A stretch of 64,000 nt of DNA from Candidatus Paraburkholderia kirkii (lineage in GTDB: Bacteria; Pseudomonadota; Gammaproteobacteria; Burkholderiales; Burkholderiaceae), in NCBI GenBank assembly GCA_001189345.1, contig LFKV01000015.1:186001-250000 (forward strand), read 5' to 3'. The position numbers were made by a program, and so were the translations under genes. Below, piece after piece: positions 46,114-56,497 of this stretch. Every line of letters starts with the position of its first letter. Within the stretch, counting starts at the first letter, position 1. The notes beneath the pieces were generated by a model, which made no database searches, was not told where the DNA came from, and saw nothing but the letters and a program-made list of their open reading frames with translations.

Positions 46114-46560
46114 GTGCAGACGATTACCCGAAAACTCGAATTCGATGCGGGCCACCGCATTCCCGATCACCGCAGCCAGTGCCGCAACCTGCACGGGCAT
46201 CGCTACGTGCTCGAAATCACGCTCCAGGGCGATCTCGTCGACGTGGAAGGTGCGCCCGACCGCGGCATGGTGATGGACTTCGCCGACGTCAAGGCGCTGG
46301 CGATGGAGCATCTCGTCAACAGGTGGGATCACGCGTTCATCGTCTACGAACGCGACGTCAAAGTATGTGAATTCCTGAAAACGCTTCCGGATCACAAAAC
46401 CGTCGTGCTGGACCGGATTCCGACCGTCGAGAACATGGCGGCCGTTGCGTTCGGCATTCTCGCGGACGTCTACGACGCTCATTACGGCGTCAATCTGAAG
46501 CTCAAGCGCCTGCGTCTTTACGAAACGCCCAACTGCTGGGCCGATGTCGAGCGCGACTGA
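46114..46560 (+). CDS. queD: QueD 6-carboxy-5,6,7,8-tetrahydropterin synthase
   Basis: Makes carboxytetrahydropterin from dihydroneopterin triphosphate, supplying QueE. 148 aa with a GTG start (VQTITRKLEFDAGHRIPDH). The zinc His residues are in DAGHRI and CRNLHGHRYVLEI; the catalytic Cys is in SQCRNLHGH. The C-terminal Glu is in LYETPNCWADV. Intact, last gene of the operon. Confidence 0.92.
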   Translation: MQTITRKLEFDAGHRIPDHRSQCRNLHGHRYVLEITLQGDLVDVEGAPDRGMVMDFADVKALAMEHLVNRWDHAFIVYERDVKVCEFLKTLPDHKTVVLDRIPTVENMAAVAFGILADVYDAHYGVNLKLKRLRLYETPNCWADVERD

Positions 46561-46750
46561 TCTTTCCCGGCGCAATCCCGACCGGGAGAGCGTCCGGCGC
46601 CCGGATCTTTGTCACGGTATGATCGTCCGATGAGTCGCCCGACACCAGAGGCGACGAGACACGGAGCGCGCGCATGCCGTCACATCATCCGTCGTTTTCT
46701 TTTCCGGGGCCGCCCGCGGCCATCCTTCAGAGACCCGAAGGAGCCGCGCG

Positions 46751-47535
46751 ATGAGCACGTTCACGAATCCCATCAAGCAGCGCCTCTCCGAACCCGGCAC
46801 CTTGTTCGGCCTGTGGCTGTCGCTCGGCAGCGCCGATGCCGCCGAAGCGCTCGCGCACGCAGGCTTCGACTGGCTGTGCATCGACATGGAGCGCTCGCCG
46901 AACGATAGCGGCGACGTCGTCGCTCAACTGCGTGCGATCGCCGCCGCGCATCTGCCGAGCGAGCCGATCGTGCGCGTGCCGACCAACCAACGAGGCCTGG
47001 CTCATCAAGCGCGCGCTCGATGCCGGCACGCGCACGCTGATGTTCCCGAACGTGCAGTCGGCGGAGGATGCCGCGCGCATCGTGCGCCTCACGCAATCCG
47101 ACCGAGGCGGCGCTTCTGGGCCTGCGCGGCGTCGCGGGCGCGGTGCGCGCCGCGGCATACGGTATGCGTCGCGACTACGTGACGACCGCGAACGCGCAGA
47201 TCGCGATCATCGTCCAGATCGAGTCCGTGGCGGCGCTCGAAGCCGTCGACGAGATTGCCGCGACGCCGGGCATCGATTGCCTGTTCATCGGACCGGCGGA
47301 TCTCGCCGCGAGTCTCGGCCACCTGGGCGACGGCAGGCATCCCGACGTGCAGGCGGCGATCACGAAGATCGTCGACGCGGCGAATCGCGCGGGCATCGCA
47401 AGCGGCATCTTCGCGCTCGATGCCGCGAGCGCGAAGCAGTATGCGCAGGCGGGCATCCAGCTCGTCGCGATCGGCGCGGACGTGATGTGGTTGTTGAAGG
47501 CAACGCGTCGGGCGTTGCAGGAGGCGAGATCATGA
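46751..47535 (+). pseudogene. HpcH/HpaI-family class II aldolase, two frameshifts
   Basis: Pyruvate-dependent metal aldolase of the GarL/HpaI type. It starts MSTFTNPIKQRLSEPGTLFGLWLSLGSADAAEALAHAGFDWLCIDMERSPND (metal and base residues of the family). It shifts near 46990 to EAWLIKRALDAGTRTLMFPNVQSAEDAARIV and near 47100 to LRGVAGAVRAAAYGMRRDYVTTANAQIAIIVQIESVAALEAVDEIAATPGIDCLFIGPADLAASLG. The stop at 47535 overlaps the next ATG. Confidence 0.88.
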
Positions 47536-48212
47536 AAACCGCCATGGCGTTGGCCGTCGCCGCGGTGAGCCTGTCGATGTCGGGCGGCGCGGCGCACGCC
47601 GACAACGCGCCGAAGCCCACCGATCTCGCGACGCAGAACGCCGTCGCCGACTACAACACGGGCAATCTCGTCGCGGCGCGCTCGGAATTCCGCCGCGCGG
47701 CGCAAAGGGGCAGCCGTCTTGCCGAATTCAACTACGCGATGATGCTGCTCAACGGCGAGGGCGGCCCGGCGGACGTGCCGGAAGGCAAGAAGTGGCTGTG
47801 CCGTGCCGCCGACGCCAACATGACGCACGCGCAATACGTGTACGGCAAGATGTACGACGACGGGCAGTTCGTGGAGAAGGATCCGGCGGAGGCGCATCGG
47901 TGGTTCCTGCGCGCGGCGAATCAGGGTCACGTGCAGGCGGAACTGGTGCTCGCGAATCAATTTCTCGACGGACGCGGCACCGCGCGCGACAACACGCAGG
48001 CGTTCAACTGGTACAAGAAGGCGGCCGAAGGCGGCGACATGACGGCGCAGTACGTCGCGGGTTCGTTCTACGAGCGCGGCGGCGACGGCGTCGAGCGGAA
48101 TCTGAACGTCGCGCGTGCGTACTACGCGGCGGCGGCCGCGCAGGGCGATCCGGCGGCCAAGCTCAAATATCTGCAGTTGAGCGACGAGCTGGAGCATCAG
48201 AAGCCGCAGTGA
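47532..48212 (+). CDS. Secreted Sel1-repeat protein
   Basis: 226-aa protein with a signal peptide (MKTAMALAVAAVSLSMSGGAAHA) and about four Sel1-like helical repeats (ARSEFRRAAQRGSRLAEFNYAMMLLNGEGG; GKKWLCRAADANMTHAQYVYGKMYDDGQ; HRWFLRAANQGHVQAELVLANQFLDGRG; FNWYKKAAEGGDMTAQYVAGSFYERGGDG). Such proteins act as scaffolds in the periplasm. The ATG overlaps the stop of the aldolase gene. It is convergent with rodA across a long hairpin. Intact. Confidence 0.87.
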   Translation: MKTAMALAVAAVSLSMSGGAAHADNAPKPTDLATQNAVADYNTGNLVAARSEFRRAAQRGSRLAEFNYAMMLLNGEGGPADVPEGKKWLCRAADANMTHAQYVYGKMYDDGQFVEKDPAEAHRWFLRAANQGHVQAELVLANQFLDGRGTARDNTQAFNWYKKAAEGGDMTAQYVAGSFYERGGDGVERNLNVARAYYAAAAAQGDPAAKLKYLQLSDELEHQKPQ

Positions 48213-48230
48213 CCGCAGTGACAACACGCG

Positions 48231-48270
48231 CCGGACCAGGACCGCGGACGAATCCGCGGTCCTGGTCCGG
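48231..48270. terminator. Long perfect hairpin between convergent genes
   Basis: CCGGACCAGGACCGCGGA-CGAA-TCCGCGGTCCTGGTCCGG: an 18-bp stem without mismatch and a tetraloop, 18 bp after the Sel1 gene and 15 bp before the end of rodA. No strong T tract is seen on either side, so it may terminate by stem strength or protect 3' ends. Confidence 0.6.
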
Positions 48271-48285
48271 CGAAAAATACGATCG

Positions 48286-49446
48286 CTAGCTCTGCATCAA
48301 CCGTTTCTGCCGCGCGACGCTCATGATCAACCCGACGGCCACGCCGAGCGTCGTCAACGCCGTGCCGCCGTAGCTCATGAACGGCAGCGGCACGCCGACC
48401 ACGGGCAGGATCCCGCTCACCATGCCGATGTTGACGAACGCGTAGGTAAAGAACGCGAGCGTGAGCGATCCGGCCAATAATCGCCCGAAAAAGGTCGCGC
48501 CGTTCGCCGCGATATACAGCCCGCGCGCGATCAGCGCCATATAGAGAAAGAGCAGCACCAGCCCGCCCGCCAGCCCGAACTCCTCGGCGAACACGGCGAA
48601 GATGAAGTCCGTGTGCTTCTCGGGAATGAACTCGAGGTGCGCCTGCGTGCCCTTCAGCCAGCCCTTGCCGAGCGTACCGCCGGAGCCGATGGCGATCACG
48701 GCCTGAATCGTGTGGAAGCCCTTGCCGAGCGGATCCGAAGTCGGATCCAGCAGCGTGCAGATGCGGTGCTTCTGGTAATCGTGCATCAGCGGCCAATTCA
48801 CTTTGGGCTGGCAGATGCGGTCCTGGAACACCGCGACGCATGCCACCACGATCACCCCTGCCGCGAGCACCGGCACGATCAACCTGAAACTCAAGCCCGC
48901 GAAATAGATGACGAACACGCCCGCCGCGAACACGAGCACCGCCGTGCCCAGGTCGGGCTGCTTCGCGATCAGGCCGACCGGCAGCATCAGAATCAGAAAG
49001 CCGACGATGTAATCCCACCAGCGGATGTTACTTTCGCGCTTCTGGTAGTACCACGCGAGCATCAGTGGCATGGCGATTTTCATGATCTCCGACGGCTGGA
49101 TCACCACGCCGACGTTGAGCCAGCGTTTCGCGCCCTTGCGCGTGAGTCCGAACGCCGCGACCGCGACCAACAGCGCGACGCCCACTATGTAGAGCGGCAC
49201 GGCGAAGCGCATCAGCATTTGCGGCGGAATGTTGGCGAGCACCCACATCAGGCCGAAGGTCAGCATGATGTTGCGCAACTGATCCTCGACGCGCCCGGGC
49301 ATGTCGAGGCTCGCGCTGTACAGCGTCACGATGCCGACGCAGAGCAGCAGGAAAACGATGAGCGCGAGCGGTTTGTCGAAACCCGCAAACATGCGCTTGG
49401 CGCGGTCGAGCAGCTCGCGCTTGTCGAATTGCATGTGCAGTTGCAT
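48286..49446 (-). CDS. rodA: RodA SEDS peptidoglycan polymerase
   Basis: Glycosyltransferase of the elongasome, working with PBP2 (MrdA) under MreB/MreC/MreD control. 386 aa with about ten hydrophobic segments. SEDS motifs are KGAKRWLNVGVVIQPSEIMKIA and FVNIGMVSGILPVVGVPLPFMSYGGTA. The start MQLHMQFDKRELLDRAKRMF at 49446 is 12 bp after mrdA's end. Intact. Confidence 0.94.
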   Translation of the reverse strand: MQLHMQFDKRELLDRAKRMFAGFDKPLALIVFLLLCVGIVTLYSASLDMPGRVEDQLRNIMLTFGLMWVLANIPPQMLMRFAVPLYIVGVALLVAVAAFGLTRKGAKRWLNVGVVIQPSEIMKIAMPLMLAWYYQKRESNIRWWDYIVGFLILMLPVGLIAKQPDLGTAVLVFAAGVFVIYFAGLSFRLIVPVLAAGVIVVACVAVFQDRICQPKVNWPLMHDYQKHRICTLLDPTSDPLGKGFHTIQAVIAIGSGGTLGKGWLKGTQAHLEFIPEKHTDFIFAVFAEEFGLAGGLVLLFLYMALIARGLYIAANGATFFGRLLAGSLTLAFFTYAFVNIGMVSGILPVVGVPLPFMSYGGTALTTLGVAVGLIMSVARQKRLMQS

Positions 49447-49457
49447 GACGGTTTCCT

Positions 49458-51662
49458 TTATTCGTCGATGCCGCCGGACGGCGCGAGCACGCGCACGCCA
49501 TCGTTTTCGTTGCCGCGCACCATCGAGAGCGTCGGCTCGGCCGGGCGCTTCTTCGGCACCGGCGCGCGGCTGGGCGCGGACGCGGGCAGCGCGGCGGCGG
49601 CTGCGGACGGCGTGGACGCGGCGCGAGGCTTCGCCGCTTTCGCCGGCGATTTCTGCGCGACCGACGCGGGCAGCGCGGCCGCCGCGGGCGATTGCGTGCC
49701 GCCGATCATCGGCAGGCCGGAGTCTTCCGTCGCGGATGCGGCGGCGGCGACCGCGGCGGCTTCCGCGCCCGGCTTGAGACGATCGACGAGGTAATAGTCG
49801 AGCACCTTGCGCGCGATCGGTCCCGCCGATTCCGCGCCCCAGCCGCCGTTCTCGACGATCAGCGCGAGCGCGATCTTCGGCTTCTCCGCCGGCGCGAACG
49901 CGATGAAGAGCGCGTGATCGCGCAGATGCTCGGCGAGCGCGTGGCCCTTGTAGTTCGAGCCCTGCAGCGAATAGACTTGCGCCGTGCCGGTCTTGCCCGC
50001 CGCCTGGTACTGCGCGCCCGCGAACACCTTCGCCGCCGTGCCGTTCGTGACGACGCCTTCCATCGCGCGCTTGATGAAATCCACGTCCTTCTGCTGCACC
50101 GGAATCTTGTCGCTCGGATCGCGCACCACGGGGCGTATTTCCTTGGTGATCGGATTCTCGATGTCGCGCACGAGGTGCGGCTTCATCACGATGCCGTTGT
50201 TCGCGAGCGTCGCGGTGGCGTGCGCGAGCTGCAGGATCGTGAACGAGTTGTAGCCCTGGCCGATGCCGAGGCTGATCGTTTCGCCCTCGTACCAGCGCTG
50301 CTGCTCCGGCTTGCGGTACGCCTTGCGCTTCCATTCCGTCGACGGCAGGATGCCCTTCGCCTCGCCCGCGATATCGATGCCGGTGATCTGTCCGAAGCCC
50401 CACGGCTTCATGACGCCGGCCATCCCGTTCACGCCGAGATCGCGCGCGAGCATGTAGAAGTAGGTGTCGTTCGACACGACGATCGCGCGGTTCATGTCGA
50501 CCCAGCCCTGACCCGAGCGCACGTCGTTGCGGAACGTGTGGCCGCCGAACGTGAAGTAGCCCGGATCCTGGAAGCCCCAGCCCGGCGTGCGCTTGTGCAG
50601 CGTCAGCGCGGCGAGCGCCATGAACGGCTTGTAGGTCGATCCCGGCGGATAGGTGCCGTGCAGCGGACGGTTCAGAAGCGAGTGGTCGGGCGAATTGTTG
50701 AGCGCATCCCAGGTTTGCTGGTCGATGCCGTCGACGAACGAATTCGGATCGAAGCTCGGCGACGACACGAACGCGAGCACGTCGCCGGTGGAAGGCTCGA
50801 TCGCGACGAGCGCGCCGCGCTTGCCCGAAAACGCCTGCTCGGCGACCTGCTGCAAGCCGATGTCGAGCGACAGCACGAGATTGTTGCCGGGCGTCGCCTG
50901 CGTGCGCGACATGGTGCGCACCGGGCGGCCGCCCGCGGTCACTTCCACTTCCTCGAAGCCCGTCAGGCCATGCAGCTCGGTTTCGTAGCTCTGCTCGACG
51001 CCGATCTTGCCGACGTAATCCGTCCCCTTGTAGTTGTTGGCGTCGAGGCGCGGATCGTAGTGGTCCGAGCTTTCGTCGTTGGCGTCGCTCGCGTCGTCGA
51101 TGCGCTCCTGGTCGCGCTGCGAAATACGCCCGATGTAGCCGATTACGTGCGCGGCCGTCGTGCCGAGCGGATACTGGCGGAACAGCCGCGCGCGCACTTC
51201 GACGCCCGGAAAGCGGAAGCGCTGCGCGGTGAATCTGGCGACTTCTTCGTCGGTGAGGCGTGTGCGGATCGGCAGGCTTTCGAAATTCTTCGAGTCTTCG
51301 AGCAGCTTCTCGAAACGGCGCCGGTCGCGCGCATCGATCGGAATGACTTGCGCGAGTTCGTCGATGGTTTCGTCGAGCGTGCCGTTGATCTTGGAGCGCG
51401 TGATTTCGAGCGTATAGGCCGAGTAGTTCTTCGCCAGAATCACGCCGTTGCGGTCGGTGGTGATGCCGCGGTTCGGCACGATCGGCGCGACCGAAATGCG
51501 GTTTTCGTTCGCCTGCAGTGAGTATTTGCTGAAATGCCAGACCTGCAGATACAGGAAGCGCAGCCCGATCAGCCCGAAGCAGACGAACACGAACAGTCCC
51601 GCCGCCGCGACGCGCAGGCGGAACTTCGACAACTGTTGCTCGGTGTTCTTTATTTCGGTCAT
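49458..51662 (-). CDS. mrdA: Penicillin-binding protein 2 (MrdA)
   Basis: Transpeptidase of the elongasome. 734 aa. One N-terminal membrane segment (about 17-40) and the pedestal (VPNRGITTDRNGVILAKNYSAYTLEI) lead to the transpeptidase domain with SxxK in GSTYKPFMAL, SxN in VVSNDTYFYML and KTG in AAGKTGTAQVY. The C-terminal ~110 residues form an Ala-rich, low-complexity tail. Intact, in the conserved order mreC-mreD-mrdA-rodA. Confidence 0.95.
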   Translation of the reverse strand: MTEIKNTEQQLSKFRLRVAAAGLFVFVCFGLIGLRFLYLQVWHFSKYSLQANENRISVAPIVPNRGITTDRNGVILAKNYSAYTLEITRSKINGTLDETIDELAQVIPIDARDRRRFEKLLEDSKNFESLPIRTRLTDEEVARFTAQRFRFPGVEVRARLFRQYPLGTTAAHVIGYIGRISQRDQERIDDASDANDESSDHYDPRLDANNYKGTDYVGKIGVEQSYETELHGLTGFEEVEVTAGGRPVRTMSRTQATPGNNLVLSLDIGLQQVAEQAFSGKRGALVAIEPSTGDVLAFVSSPSFDPNSFVDGIDQQTWDALNNSPDHSLLNRPLHGTYPPGSTYKPFMALAALTLHKRTPGWGFQDPGYFTFGGHTFRNDVRSGQGWVDMNRAIVVSNDTYFYMLARDLGVNGMAGVMKPWGFGQITGIDIAGEAKGILPSTEWKRKAYRKPEQQRWYEGETISLGIGQGYNSFTILQLAHATATLANNGIVMKPHLVRDIENPITKEIRPVVRDPSDKIPVQQKDVDFIKRAMEGVVTNGTAAKVFAGAQYQAAGKTGTAQVYSLQGSNYKGHALAEHLRDHALFIAFAPAEKPKIALALIVENGGWGAESAGPIARKVLDYYLVDRLKPGAEAAAVAAAASATEDSGLPMIGGTQSPAAAALPASVAQKSPAKAAKPRAASTPSAAAAALPASAPSRAPVPKKRPAEPTLSMVRGNENDGVRVLAPSGGIDE

Positions 51663-51750
51663 GCAGCTTTCGCGATTCTTTTCGCGACGTGTCGCGATTC
51701 AAGTGTAGTCCGCGCGCGGGGGATCGGCCGGCGCGACGGCGGGCGCCGGC

Positions 51751-52263
51751 TCAGATCGGGCGGGTGTCGTCGGGGTCGGCGGCGCGGCGTTGCGGCATCA
51801 GCAAGAGGAAGCTCGCGACCGGCCAGAGCAGCGCCTCCACGAAGCCGTTGATCAGATAGCTCCAGCCGGGAAATGCGGCGCCCGTCATCAGGCGGATCAC
51901 GAACGGCACGAGATGCGCGCCCACGAGCAATGGCGCCACGACGAACATCTGCACGGGCAGGGCCATCCACAGCACGCGGCGGTGAATGGTGATGGCGCCG
52001 TAGGACAGCAGCGTGTAAGCCAGCGCGTGCTCGCCGAGCAGATTCGCGTTATGGACGTCCATCAGAATGCCGAGCATGAACGCGATGCCCATGCCGACCT
52101 TGCGCGGCTGATGCACGTTCCAGAACAGCAGCACGAGCGCGACGAAATCGGGCACGCCGATGAGCCGTCCCCACGGCATCAGGTTCAGCAGGAACGCGGC
52201 CGCGAGGCTGAACGTGATGAAATACGGATTGACCGGCTGCAGAATGTATTGCGGGCGGTTCAT
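51751..52263 (-). CDS. mreD: MreD rod-shape protein
   Basis: Small inner-membrane protein (170 aa, five to six hydrophobic segments) of the elongasome. It starts MNRPQYILQPVNPYFITFSLAAAFLLNLMPWG. The ATG overlaps the ancestral mreC stop (ATGA). Intact. Confidence 0.93.
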   Translation of the reverse strand: MNRPQYILQPVNPYFITFSLAAAFLLNLMPWGRLIGVPDFVALVLLFWNVHQPRKVGMGIAFMLGILMDVHNANLLGEHALAYTLLSYGAITIHRRVLWMALPVQMFVVAPLLVGAHLVPFVIRLMTGAAFPGWSYLINGFVEALLWPVASFLLLMPQRRAADPDDTRPI

Positions 52264-53374
52264 TGTGCGGCCCCGAAGACGCCGGCTTCGGCATATGCGC
52301 CTTTTTCGACGGTTTCGCCGCTGCGCGCGATGCCGCCTTGGGCGCCGCGGCCTTCGCCGCCGGCTTTTCAGCGGGTTTTTCCGCCGCGGCGGGCGCCGGC
52401 GCGGATGCGCCCGCGGGTGCCGACGCGCCGCTCGCGCCCGCCGCAGGCACTGCTGCCTTGGCCGCGGGCTTTTTCTTGCCCTTGTTTTCCTTCGCTTCCT
52501 TGGCGGCGGCCGCTTCCACCTCGACCGGATTAGGCGGCACGTTCACGTTGTAGTGCAGCACGAGCAACTGACGCGCGCCGCGCACCGCCGCGATCGGCAC
52601 GCAGACGACACGCGCGAATGCGGTGTCCGTCTGCTTGTCGACGCGCAGCACTTTCGCCACCGGGAGCCCCGGCGGATAGATGCCATCGAGGCCGCTCGTC
52701 ACCAGTTCGTCGCCCGCTTGCACGTCCGCGCTGATCGGCACGAAGCGAAGATCGAGCGTGTCGCCCTTCGGCGTGCCGTAGATGACGCTGCGCAAGCCCG
52801 TGCGCGCGATCTGCACCGGCACGGCCTGATCCTTGTCCGTCAGCAGGGTGACTTCCGATTGCAGCGGGAACACGCGCGTTACCTGGCCGATCACGCCGTC
52901 TTCGGTGATGACCGGCGCGCCGTCCTGGATGTTCTGCTGCGAGCCCTTGCCGATGACGACTTTCTGCGTGAAAGGATCGCGCGTGTCGTACTGGATTTCA
53001 GCGGGGGTTTCGTCGGTCGTCGCGCGCGATTGCAGGTTCAGCAGGGCGCGCAGATGCGCGTTCTCGATGGCGAGTTGCGCAGCGTCGCTCGCCTTCACCG
53101 AAAGCTCGAGATTCTTGTCGGCCAGCTTCTTGTTTTCGCTACGTAGGGTCGCGCTCGTCACCGCGAGGTCCGCCGCGCCCATGAAGATGTCGCGCGGCAC
53201 GAGCGCCGCGCGTTGCAACGGATAGAGTCCCGCGCCGAGCATGCCGCGCACGATTTCCAGTGTATTGAAACGAGCATCCGAGATGAGCAATGCGATCGCG
53301 AGGACCACAAAAAAGATCAGGCGCGCGAGCGCGGACGGGCCTTGCTTGAAAAGTGGCGGCGGACTGTATTCCAT
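52260..53374 (-). CDS. mreC: MreC rod-shape protein with shifted C-terminal tail
   Basis: Periplasmic scaffold of the elongasome linking PBP2 and MreD. One membrane helix (about 16-36), a coiled coil (about 67-112) and the beta domain (PFTQKVVIGKGSQQNIQDGAPVITEDGVIGQVTRVFP ... DELVTSGLDGIYPPGLPVAKVL) are intact. The C-terminal Ala/Lys/Pro-rich tail is shifted. The ancestral end GGIARSGETVEKGAYAEAGVFGAAQ with TGA overlapping the mreD ATG is in another frame, so a shift lies between about 52330 and 52420. As written, the frame runs on into mreD to 52049. The tail is not part of the structured core, so function is probably retained. Confidence 0.88.
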
Positions 53375-53512
53375 GGTCGGCGCCGAAGGCGTGAACTGAT
53401 GGATCGATGCTGCAGGCTTTGTCGCTCGTGGCGGAACCTGCCCTACGCTGTTTCGACAACGGCCCGGACTGGAGCCGGGCCGTGCGTGCGTCGCGTTACG
53501 CGGGTCATTTTA

Positions 53513-54616
53513 CTCACACGTCAGCAATATAGCGGACAGATTGATACCTAAAAAATGATCGAACAAGGCACGGATCGCGGCTAATTTGTGAAAGCTGCTC
53601 GTGAATTTTTGAGCCCAACTTTTCACCTTTTTTGAAGTGGGCGTCGCGCGACGCCGGTCCGCTTGACGTGACTCCACACCAGTTCATCTGGATTGAGGTC
53701 CGGTGCGTAATCGGGCAGAAAATGCAAAGTCAACTTGCCCTGCGTACTCGCGACATAGTCCTTAACGATGGCTTTCTTATGCGCTGGCAATCCGTCGACG
53801 ATCAAATGAACCGCTCTTTTACGATGAAACATCAACTTCTTGAGCAATTCGACGAACAACTCGCCACTAAGTGCCCCTTCATACGTCGCAAACCAGAAAG
53901 CTCCCTTCGAATTAACGGCGGACGCGGCGCCCATGCTGTGACGTTCGCCGGGCCGCTCGACCACCGGCGTTTCACCGCGCGGCGCCCACGTCCTGCCATG
54001 CACCGAGTCAGCACGGAAGCCCGATTCGTCCCAGAAAAAGATGTCCGCCTTCTGCTCACGAGCCCGCCTGGCAATGTTCGGATAGGTGTCTCGCTGCCAA
54101 CGCTCGATCGCTTCCGGATCACGCTGGTAAGCACGCTGCAGCGGCTTTTGCGGCGTCAGGTGCAGACGGGCGAGCATCGCACCGATCGAAGCCAGACTTA
54201 ACGTGACGTCGAATCTCTGTCGTACCAGCTCACGGACCAGGTTGCGCGTCCACAAGCCAAAATCAAACCCGTACTGTATTGGATTCTTGCCATTAACCCA
54301 ACGCATTACCCGCTGCTCCTGCGTCGCAGTAAGCGTACGTGGGCGACCTGTGCCCTTGGTCGATCGCAGCGCTCGCACACCATGACCACGGCCTCGCGCC
54401 TGTGCCCTGATCTTGTACGCCCACGAGCGATGCATCCCAAACGACGCGGCAACATCATTCGGATGCTCGCCTTCAGCCATACGCTGAACTGCAAGGATAC
54501 GCATCTCTTCGAGCGTGTTGTGAGCCAGACTCCGGCCATCTCGTTTCATGGGCGATGCTCCCAATAGCTATCGCTCAAGCATAGACTAGCTGTCCGCAAA
54601 ATTAATGACTTGTGAG
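53513..54616 (-). mobile_element. IS630-type element between mreB and mreC
   Basis: 1104 bp between TA dinucleotides (53511-53512 and 54617-54618). Inverted repeats: CTCACACGTCAGCAATATAGCGGACAG on the left; read inward from the right, CTCACAAGTCATTAATTTTGCGGACAG. It encodes one DDE transposase on the minus strand. It is unrelated in repeat sequence and transposase to the IS630 copies at 17.5 and 60.2 kb. It separates mreB from mreC, which are normally adjacent. Confidence 0.92.
53623..54549 (-). CDS. IS630-type transposase, C-terminus shifted at an A6 run
   Basis: Starts MKRDGRSLAHNTLEEMRILAVQRMAEGEHPNDVAASFGMHRSWAYKIRAQARG (helix-turn-helix). DDE residues are in ADIFFWDESGFRADS (Asp), VHLIVDGLPAHKKAI (Asp) and APDLNPDELVWSHVK (Glu). 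The frame ends at RPLQKR. If one A of the run CAAAAAAGG were skipped it would continue as GEKLGSKIHEQLSQI ... YIADV to a TGA at 53516-53514 inside the left repeat, the usual end for the family. The core is complete, so activity with the short end is uncertain. Slippage on the A run could restore the full product. Confidence 0.88.
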   Translation of the reverse strand: MKRDGRSLAHNTLEEMRILAVQRMAEGEHPNDVAASFGMHRSWAYKIRAQARGRGHGVRALRSTKGTGRPRTLTATQEQRVMRWVNGKNPIQYGFDFGLWTRNLVRELVRQRFDVTLSLASIGAMLARLHLTPQKPLQRAYQRDPEAIERWQRDTYPNIARRAREQKADIFFWDESGFRADSVHGRTWAPRGETPVVERPGERHSMGAASAVNSKGAFWFATYEGALSGELFVELLKKLMFHRKRAVHLIVDGLPAHKKAIVKDYVASTQGKLTLHFLPDYAPDLNPDELVWSHVKRTGVARRPLQKR

Positions 54617-54679
54617 TAATTGTCGCACCGAAAGCCGCGCTACACGCCGTGAACCAGAAGCGCGCGGCCCAGGCGGAGA

Positions 54680-55723
<1,044 letters not shown>

Positions 55724-56099
55724 TCAGAAATCCTGTCTCGCTGGATGGCCGTTCCTCGCTCGTAGCACCGGGGACGGCGGCGGAAAAAATAACGGTTTGC
55801 CGGGGCGGCGAACGCTCGCCGTGAGGTGCAAATCTGGGAATAATCTACCGCAGAATGGAACGCCCGACGCAAACGTTTCTCGCAATTCATTGATTCAGGG
55901 AGAAAGCCGCTGACAGGCCGATCCAGAGGTGAGTCGAACGCGTAATGATACCTTATAATCTGCGGGTATCTATAGGAAAAGGATGGCATCTTCCGCCATC
56001 GCCAGACCTGTTTCCAAGGGCTCCTTCCAGGTTCGTAACTGACTGTCGCAGCGCAGGTTTTCGAAATCTGGAGCGGCCCGCGCTTTCTCCGGTGATCCC
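55724..56099. promoter_or_regulatory. Divergent promoter region mreB / gatC
   Basis: 376 bp with A/T-rich patches (around 55770-55790 and 55940-55980). No gene is seen. A motif TTGATT...TATAAT-like pair could be proposed near 55950-55975 (ATACCTTATAATCTGC), a good -10 candidate for rightward gatC transcription. Confidence 0.5.
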
Positions 56100-56399
56100 A
56101 TGTCTCTGACCCTGACCGACGTAAAACGCATCGCGCATCTCGCGAGGCTCGAATTGCCCGACCACGAAGCAGAACCGACGCTCGCGCGGCTCAACGACTT
56201 TTTCGGTCTCGTCGAGCAAATGCAGGCCGTCGACACGACCGGCATCGAACCGCTCGCGCACCCGATCGAACAGATCGAGGAAGTCGCGCTGCGCCTGCGT
56301 GACGACGCAGGCTCAGAGCATATCGAGCGCGAAGAGTTCCAGCGTTCGGCGCCCGCCGTGCAGGACGGGCTCTATCTCGTGCCCAAGGTGATCGAATAA
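56100..56399 (+). CDS. gatC: Asp/Glu-tRNA amidotransferase subunit C
   Basis: 99-aa stabilising subunit of GatCAB, which converts misacylated Glu-tRNA-Gln and Asp-tRNA-Asn. It starts [46 protein letters not shown], the typical GatC pattern, and ends PKVIE. First gene of the operon. Intact. Confidence 0.95.
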   Translation: MSLTLTDVKRIAHLARLELPDHEAEPTLARLNDFFGLVEQMQAVDTTGIEPLAHPIEQIEEVALRLRDDAGSEHIEREEFQRSAPAVQDGLYLVPKVIE

Positions 56400-56497
56400 G
56401 TCATCGACGGCCGGCGCCGGATGTGACACAGGCGCCACAAGAACACCGCGGCGACACCGCGCGCGGCAACGAATACCGCGCCCATCAGGGAACTGCA

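Noticed and set aside
48613..51521. Large plus-strand open frames opposite rodA and mrdA
   Set aside because: Antisense to intact SEDS and PBP2 genes, no motifs, no ribosome-binding sites.
53459..53483. Hairpin ACGGCCCGG / CCGGGCCGT upstream of mreC as terminator
   Set aside because: No T tract follows in the direction of transcription and the downstream operon genes are maintained, so termination there is doubtful.
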